A DNA stretch of 10,652 nt, taken from positions 1-10,652 of the forward strand of contig SXQR01000276.1 of the NCBI GenBank assembly GCA_005792865.1. The letters run 5' to 3'. How positions within the stretch are numbered: position 1 is the first letter of the stretch; the number at the start of each line of letters is the position of its first letter. Shown here piece after piece: positions 6,697 through 10,652 of the stretch. Source of the DNA: Flavobacterium sp. (GTDB lineage Bacteria > Bacteroidota > Bacteroidia > Flavobacteriales > Flavobacteriaceae). Position numbers and translations under genes: made by a program. The notes under the pieces were generated by a model. It searched no databases. It had not been told where the DNA came from and was given only the letters and a program-made list of their open reading frames with translations.

Positions 6697-7056
6697 ATGT
6701 TTCGAAAGATTCTAATCCTTTCGCTGGCTTCGATTGCGGTAACGGGTTGCGAAAATGACAGTGCACAGGACTTGCAGGGCGAAGTACCGACAACCGACAT
6801 CACGTACACCGACCACGTTCGCACCATTATCAACAACAATTGCATCGTTTGCCACGGAACGATCCCGGCCAACGGCGCCCCGATGTCCCTGACCAGTTTT
6901 GAACAGGTGCGCGATGCGGTGCAGAACCGCGGGTTGCTCGACAGGATTTCGCGGGCCGAAGGTACGCCGGGGCTCATGCCGAACGGCGGGCCGCGATTGC
7001 CGCAGAACCTCATCGATATCATCGTGCAATGGAATGCCGACGGGCTACAGGAATAA
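6697..7056 (+). CDS. Monoheme cytochrome c lipoprotein
   Basis: 119 residues from the ATG at 6697. MFRKILILSLASIAVTGC is a good lipoprotein signal with Cys18 after V-T-G. A single heme-attachment motif, C49-I-V-C52-H53, follows a typical leading segment (YTDHVRTIINNNC). M94 in GLMPNGG is the likely axial methionine, and the chain ends with the usual helix LIDIIVQWNADG. This is a small class I-like cytochrome domain tethered to a membrane, probably facing the periplasm. The YceI-like gene begins 2 bases after its stop, so the two form an operon, divergent from the OB-fold/DUF5777 pair. An earlier in-frame TTG at 6676 lies inside the promoter box and is not used here. Confidence 0.88.
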   Translation: MFRKILILSLASIAVTGCENDSAQDLQGEVPTTDITYTDHVRTIINNNCIVCHGTIPANGAPMSLTSFEQVRDAVQNRGLLDRISRAEGTPGLMPNGGPRLPQNLIDIIVQWNADGLQE

Positions 7057-7058
7057 TT

Positions 7059-7598
7059 ATGAAAAATTTGCTTGCATTTGCGCTTATCGCCACGTTCCAA
7101 TTCGCGGCCGCGCAGGAGAAAATGTCCACCAAGGCAGGGAAGATCATCTTCGAGGCCTCTGTGCCGTCATTCGAGGAAGTCAAAGGCCGGAATGAAGGCG
7201 CGACATGCGTTTTGAACCCACAGACCGGCGAGATCGCGAGCCTCGCGATGATCAAAGGATTTCGGTTCAAGGTCGCGTTAATGGAGGAGCATTTCAACGA
7301 AAATTATCTGGAAAGCGACAAATACCCCAAGGCGACCTTCAGGGGCAGGATCGACGGTTTCAATATTGCCGACCTGAGCGAAACGCCGAAAAACTTCAAC
7401 ATGCGCGGGAAGCTCGAACTGCACGGCAAATCCAAGGACATCACCGCTCCGGCCAAGATCCGCAAGACCGCCGGCGGCATCGAGATCATCACCGATTTTG
7501 TGGTCAATACCAACGATTTCGAGATCGGCATACCGGCCGTTGTCCGCAACAAGGTATCAAAAAACGTGTCGGTACACGGCGAATTCCTCGTCAAATAA
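7059..7598 (+). CDS. YceI-like lipocalin-fold exported protein
   Basis: 179 residues from the ATG at 7059, which gives the signal peptide MKNLLAFALIATFQFAAAQ; the ATG at 7029 would overlap the cytochrome gene and add non-signal residues. The mature part has the YceI signature: KIIFEASVPSFEEVKG, then FRFKVALMEEHFNENYLES-type residues 68-86, YPKATFRGRI, a conserved GKLELHGKSKDI strand, and FVVNTNDFEIGIP. YceI-family proteins form a lipocalin-like barrel that can bind polyisoprenoid compounds, and in several bacteria the gene sits next to cytochrome genes. Here it directly follows a cytochrome c gene, which suggests a role in envelope electron transfer or quinone-like ligand handling. That role is inferred. 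The TAA stop touches the stop codon of the convergent CotH-like gene with no base between them. Confidence 0.9.
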   Translation: MKNLLAFALIATFQFAAAQEKMSTKAGKIIFEASVPSFEEVKGRNEGATCVLNPQTGEIASLAMIKGFRFKVALMEEHFNENYLESDKYPKATFRGRIDGFNIADLSETPKNFNMRGKLELHGKSKDITAPAKIRKTAGGIEIITDFVVNTNDFEIGIPAVVRNKVSKNVSVHGEFLVK

Positions 7599-9629
7599 TC
7601 ATTTCCTGATCACCTTTCCCGTCCTGACGTTTCCGTTCACATCCTCGATTTTGAGAAAGTAAAACCCGGAGGAGTATTTTGAGAAATCGATTTTATCTGC
7701 CGTCATCGGGTTCGATTCCAATTGCTTACCGCCGGCATCGGCGATCGTGAACCGGGCAATCTGGCTAGCGCCATCCACATGCAACCAGTCGCTCACCGGC
7801 ATCGGGTAAACTGCAAAACCTTCACCTGCAAAAGCATCGGTTGCCAATGACGACCCGGTCGCGATCCAATTCTCCGCCAGGCTATTGTCAAGTTCGGTCG
7901 AAATCAGTTGCAGGTATTGGCCGTTTCCGTCGGCATCCGGCCATGGCGCATCGTCATCATATACCACGCTGTCAATGACATTGCCCCAGGCGTCCGCCAA
8001 AACGATCGGGTGCGTGCTGTTGGGAAGGTTGCGCGTAAATTGGCCTATCGCCGAAATCCCGTAGCGTGCCTGGAAAGCCGATGTGTTGGAAGCCAGGAAG
8101 ATGCTGGAGCCCGCGGCTACCGATGCGCTCGCTGCAAATTGGAAATTGACCCCCGGTTCCCGCAAATATATCCCGGCAAGCGACAGTGATGTTGCTCCGG
8201 TGTTGGTGATCTCGACAAATTCCGAATCATTTGAAGAATACGGGCCAGAGGCATTGGGATTGTAATTGATCCTGCTGATGACCAGCGGTGGGAGAACGGG
8301 ATTGGCACAGGCTGCAAATGAACCGATATTGGCATTCATCCAGTTGATCCTGTTGTAGAGAAAAAGTTTCATGTCGTCGATTTCACCCGCAAGATTCGGA
8401 ACGGTGGCCCATTTCTGGTTTTCGCGGATGGCCGCTTCGGCAATCAGGGCGACGGCGGCGTCGATCATCTGGACGAGGCTGTTGTGGCGGATGGGTTGCC
8501 CCGGCTGGGTGAGCGCATTCCATCGGCGGGCAAACTGGCACCTGTAGGCCGGGCTCTGGAAAAGATCTTTCCAGAATCTTGAACCGGTGTTGTCGAGATT
8601 GTCAAACTGCCAGACATCGTAGTGGCTTCGGTCGAGGCCAAATGCAAAAAGGTCGTTTCCGTAGGAGAGGTTGATGTCCCATACGGGCCCCGCGCGAAGT
8701 TTGCCCCCGCGGTCCTGGTGGAAAAACGTGCTGAGCTGGTAGGCATCGGCATTGGAGGACAATTCGTTGATGACCATAAAGTCCACAAATGACGGAATAT
8801 CGATGATAGAGGGATACCCTCCCGCAATGGCCGTATTGTTAAAGTTAGCCGTGGCCGCAAGCGCCTGGAACCTGGATTGGATGTAATTGTGCTGTTGCGT
8901 GGTGATGTCCTCGGGCTTGGGCTGCTCGTGGATGTAATCGGTGACGCCGTTGTAGGAAAGCATGGTCCAAGCCAAAGGGTCGCCGCCCGTAAGTTTGTCG
9001 GCCTTGGTAATGTAGCCTCCCGTTAGCTGTGGCAGCGCGTTGTCGGACGGTGTCATCTTCAGGATGTTCACGCGGTCTGAATCGGCCTTGATCTTCTCCT
9101 GCATCAGGTAGAGCCCGCGGTATTCACCGTTGACCATTACTTCGCAATAGGCGGTGCGCGGCGCATAATTGCCGATCAGTCCCGACAGCTTGTAGGAAAT
9201 GTGGTCGCGGATCAGCGATGGGTCGTAAGCAAGCGCATTGAGGATCCAGTCATTTTCCTCGGGCATGCCCAACAGCGGCACGTTGTTGTTTGAAACGTCG
9301 TCGGCCTGCAACGTCGTTAGGCCGTAACCCTTTTTGGGAAGGGTTTGTGACGATGAACCGCGCAATTCAATGCTGATCCTTCCGTCATAATCGAGGAATG
9401 CGGGATTGGTGGTATCGGTAAGGTAGTTGCGCGTCCCGTCTGGTCGCTTGATGATCTTCATGTTGGCCATGACCCGCGGATCGTCGGGAATTTCCTGTGG
9501 CTGTCCGGTATTGGGATTGACATCGGTGTCGATGATGACAATGGGGAGGTTGCTGTCGGTGAAAACCTGGGCTTGCGCCGAAAGGCAAAACAAAACCGCA
9601 AGCAGCGCGAAGAGGTAATTTTTGGCCAT
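7599..9629 (-). CDS. CotH-kinase-like protein with lamin-tail domain and T9SS tail
   Basis: 676 residues. Signal peptide MAKNYLFALLAVLFCLSAQA ends before Gln21. Residues about 85-430 match the CotH family: ELRGSSSQTLPKKGYGL, LLGMPEENDWILNALAYD, IRDHISYKL, VNGEYRGLYLMQEKIK, GGYITKADK, VDFMVINELSSNADAY and VWDINLSYGN. D295 and D318, 23 residues apart, are candidates for the catalytic and metal-binding aspartates of this atypical kinase fold, and K99/K100 for the nucleotide-contacting lysine. These assignments are by motif position only. Residues about 446-560 form a lamin-tail domain (ISRINYNP, DSEFVEITNTG, SLAGIYL, VIDSVVYDD). Residues about 605-676 are a T9SS type A tail in which the usual PNP is PMP and the end is GKVIRK. 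It should be secreted to the surface. Phosphotransfer activity and substrate are unproven. It is transcribed alone from the promoter at 9647-9675. Confidence 0.9.
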   Translation of the reverse strand: MAKNYLFALLAVLFCLSAQAQVFTDSNLPIVIIDTDVNPNTGQPQEIPDDPRVMANMKIIKRPDGTRNYLTDTTNPAFLDYDGRISIELRGSSSQTLPKKGYGLTTLQADDVSNNNVPLLGMPEENDWILNALAYDPSLIRDHISYKLSGLIGNYAPRTAYCEVMVNGEYRGLYLMQEKIKADSDRVNILKMTPSDNALPQLTGGYITKADKLTGGDPLAWTMLSYNGVTDYIHEQPKPEDITTQQHNYIQSRFQALAATANFNNTAIAGGYPSIIDIPSFVDFMVINELSSNADAYQLSTFFHQDRGGKLRAGPVWDINLSYGNDLFAFGLDRSHYDVWQFDNLDNTGSRFWKDLFQSPAYRCQFARRWNALTQPGQPIRHNSLVQMIDAAVALIAEAAIRENQKWATVPNLAGEIDDMKLFLYNRINWMNANIGSFAACANPVLPPLVISRINYNPNASGPYSSNDSEFVEITNTGATSLSLAGIYLREPGVNFQFAASASVAAGSSIFLASNTSAFQARYGISAIGQFTRNLPNSTHPIVLADAWGNVIDSVVYDDDAPWPDADGNGQYLQLISTELDNSLAENWIATGSSLATDAFAGEGFAVYPMPVSDWLHVDGASQIARFTIADAGGKQLESNPMTADKIDFSKYSSGFYFLKIEDVNGNVRTGKVIRK

Positions 9630-9635
9630 AAGAAA

Positions 9636-9665
9636 TTGATTCGCAGCAAATATAATCTTAATTTG
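9636..9665 (+). promoter_or_regulatory. Possible promoter of the SRPBCC gene
   Basis: TTG at 9636-9638 is followed after 19 bases by TTAATTTG (9658-9665), which matches TAnnTTTG at all but one fixed position. It ends 16 bases before the ATG at 9682. It is weaker than the opposing promoter it overlaps. Confidence 0.4.
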
Positions 9666-9675
9666 AACGCATCAA
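9647..9675 (-). promoter_or_regulatory. Promoter of the CotH-like gene
   Basis: On the minus strand TTG (9675-9673) is followed after 18 bases by TATATTTG (9654-9647), a full match to the flavobacterial -33/-7 pattern. The -7 box ends 17 bases before the start codon at 9629. This is the best promoter in the window and overlaps the rightward promoter of the SRPBCC gene. Confidence 0.65.
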
Positions 9676-9681
9676 AATCAT

Positions 9682-10116
9682 ATGGAAGACGTCGTAATAA
9701 TCAACCGCCAATTGGATGCACCGCCGTCAAAGGTGTGGCTTGCCCTGACCGAACCCGATGAGATGCGGAAATGGTATTTTCCCATGCTTGAGGATTTCGT
9801 GCCAACTCCCGGTTTTGAAACAAAATTCACTGTCTCCTACGGCGGAAAGTATTTTTTGCACCACTGGAAAATAACCGAAGTCCGCTACCTGCAAAAAATT
9901 TCGTACGAGTGGCGCTACGGCGGCTATCCGGGTTCGACACTGCTGGAATTTGCGCTAAAGCCATCGGATTCGGGAACTCTGCTCAACCTGAAGCACTCCG
10001 GCCTGTTGTCCTTTGACCCCAATAGCAATCCCGAACTCTCATCTGTTAACTTCATGCAAGGCTGGAACGGATTCATGGATGCGCTCCGGGAACATCTGTC
10101 AAGGTACGACGCGTAA
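9682..10116 (+). CDS. SRPBCC/AHSA1-like small-ligand-fold protein
   Basis: 144 residues, no signal peptide, so cytoplasmic. The order of elements fits the SRPBCC (START-like/AHSA1) helix-grip fold: a first strand VVIINRQLDAPPSKVW, a helix with ALTEPDEMRKWY, a hydrophilic sheet (ETKFTVSYGGKYFL, HWKITEVRYLQKISYEWRYG), the strand STLLEFALKP, LLNLKHSGL, and a C-terminal helix QGWNGFMDALREHLS. Length and layout are typical of single-domain members. Members bind hydrophobic ligands or act with Hsp90-type partners, and no specific ligand can be read from the sequence. It is monocistronic between the divergent CotH-like gene and the convergent carB end. Confidence 0.85.
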   Translation: MEDVVIINRQLDAPPSKVWLALTEPDEMRKWYFPMLEDFVPTPGFETKFTVSYGGKYFLHHWKITEVRYLQKISYEWRYGGYPGSTLLEFALKPSDSGTLLNLKHSGLLSFDPNSNPELSSVNFMQGWNGFMDALREHLSRYDA

Positions 10117-10140
10117 AAAAAGCCCCGAAGGGCTTTATAT
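10115..10140. terminator. Bidirectional terminator between the SRPBCC gene and carB
   Basis: AAAGCCC (10119-10125), a CGAA loop and GGGCTTT (10130-10136) form a perfect 7-bp stem. On the minus strand it is followed by a further run of T (plus-strand A run 10115-10118), a strong terminator for carB. On the plus strand the following TATATTTTAT is a poorer but usable T-rich tail for the SRPBCC gene. The A run overlaps the SRPBCC stop codon (TAA at 10114-10116). Confidence 0.85.
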
Positions 10141-10141
10141 T

Positions 10142-10652
10142 TTATCGGCTCAGGTACATTTTCCTTCGCGAATACAGTTCATAAAACTGGTCGTCCTTGA
10201 GGTCGTCGATGAAGAGGATACTTTCCCCGGTCGATTTCATTTCGGGCCCCAGCGCCTTGTTGACGTTGTGGAACTTGCTGAATGAAAACACCGGCTGCTT
10301 GATGGCAAATCCCTTGAGCTGCGGGTTGAACTTGAAATCGGTGACCTTGTTCTCGCCCAGCATGACCTTGGTCGCATAATTTACATAAGGCTCGCCATAG
10401 GCCTTCGCTATGAAGGGCACCGTCCGCGAGGCGCGTGGATTGGCTTCGATGATGTACACCGTATCGTCCTTGATCGCAAACTGGATATTAATGAGGCCGA
10501 CGGTCCTGAGCGCAAGCGCGATCTTGTGTGTGTGGTCCTTGATCTGCTGCATCACGAACTCACCCAGGTTGAAAGGCGGAAGCGTCGCGTTCGAATCACC
10601 GGAGTGTATCCCGCATGGCTCGATGTGTTCCATGATCCCGATGATGTACACA
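10142..10652 (-). CDS. carB: Carbamoyl-phosphate synthase large subunit, C-terminal part (partial)
   Basis: The 170 residues visible are the end of the second ATP-grasp half and its following segment. Signatures include GIMEHIEPCGIHSGDS, GLINIQFAIKDDTVYIIEAN with the metal-binding Glu and Asn, NPRASRTVPF, and LGPEMKSTGE. The enzyme makes carbamoyl phosphate from glutamine-derived ammonia, bicarbonate and two ATP for pyrimidine and arginine synthesis. The gene enters from the right edge; the GTG at 10649-10651 is an internal Val codon, not a start. The chain stops about 28 residues after STGE (final RKMYLSR), whereas E. coli CarB continues for roughly 140 residues as an allosteric MGS-like domain. 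That domain is therefore absent here. A strong minus-strand terminator follows, so the end looks natural and not frameshifted. Confidence 0.95.
   Translation of the reverse strand, partial: VYIIGIMEHIEPCGIHSGDSNATLPPFNLGEFVMQQIKDHTHKIALALRTVGLINIQFAIKDDTVYIIEANPRASRTVPFIAKAYGEPYVNYATKVMLGENKVTDFKFNPQLKGFAIKQPVFSFSKFHNVNKALGPEMKSTGESILFIDDLKDDQFYELYSRRKMYLSR

Noticed and set aside
7029..7058. Earlier ATG at 7029 for the YceI-like gene
   Set aside because: It would overlap the cytochrome coding sequence by 28 bases and put ten residues (MECRRATGII) before an otherwise complete signal peptide.

Overview
The window looks like chromosomal DNA from a member of the Bacteroidota, most likely the family Flavobacteriaceae, with fairly high GC for that group. 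Four things point there: three proteins end in a type A sorting domain of the type IX secretion system (T9SS); several genes are preceded by TAnnTTTG-type -7 boxes instead of an E. coli-type -10; no clear Shine-Dalgarno sequences are seen; and there is a DUF5777-type barrel gene. The window is gene-dense, with ten genes (two of them cut by the window edges), no RNA genes, no mobile elements and no CRISPR array. No stretch longer than about 255 bases lacks a gene.

Layout. Positions 1-188 hold the end of an unidentified membrane protein, followed by a terminator. Positions 443-3211 form a two-gene operon: a diheme c-type cytochrome lipoprotein (SO2930/HNE_0200-like) and a secreted VCBS/FG-GAP beta-propeller protein with an ASPIC/UnbV domain and a T9SS tail. 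After a terminator and a new promoter, 3336-5357 encodes a larger paralogue of that propeller protein with an extra N-terminal beta-sandwich domain.

Positions 5389-7598 form a divergent locus. Leftward run an OB-fold membrane-anchored protein and a DUF5777 outer-membrane barrel; rightward run a monoheme cytochrome c lipoprotein and a YceI-like protein. The two arms start from mirror-image TAAATTTG promoter boxes in an 83-bp AT-rich gap. Positions 7599-9629 (minus) encode a CotH-kinase-like, lamin-tail, T9SS-secreted protein whose stop codon touches that of the YceI gene. Positions 9682-10116 encode an SRPBCC/AHSA1-like protein. Positions 10142-10652 (minus) hold the C-terminal end of carbamoyl-phosphate synthase large subunit (carB), which appears to lack the usual C-terminal regulatory domain.

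How the parts fit. Most of the window encodes cell-envelope or exported proteins. Two separate units contain c-type cytochromes (three CXXCH heme sites in total) next to outer-membrane or secreted proteins of unknown role. The most interesting possibility, which is inference only, is that these units are envelope or surface redox modules: a surface-exposed diheme cytochrome working with secreted calcium-stabilised propellers, and a periplasmic cytochrome/YceI pair co-regulated with a barrel. Carb and SRPBCC look like ordinary flanking genes.
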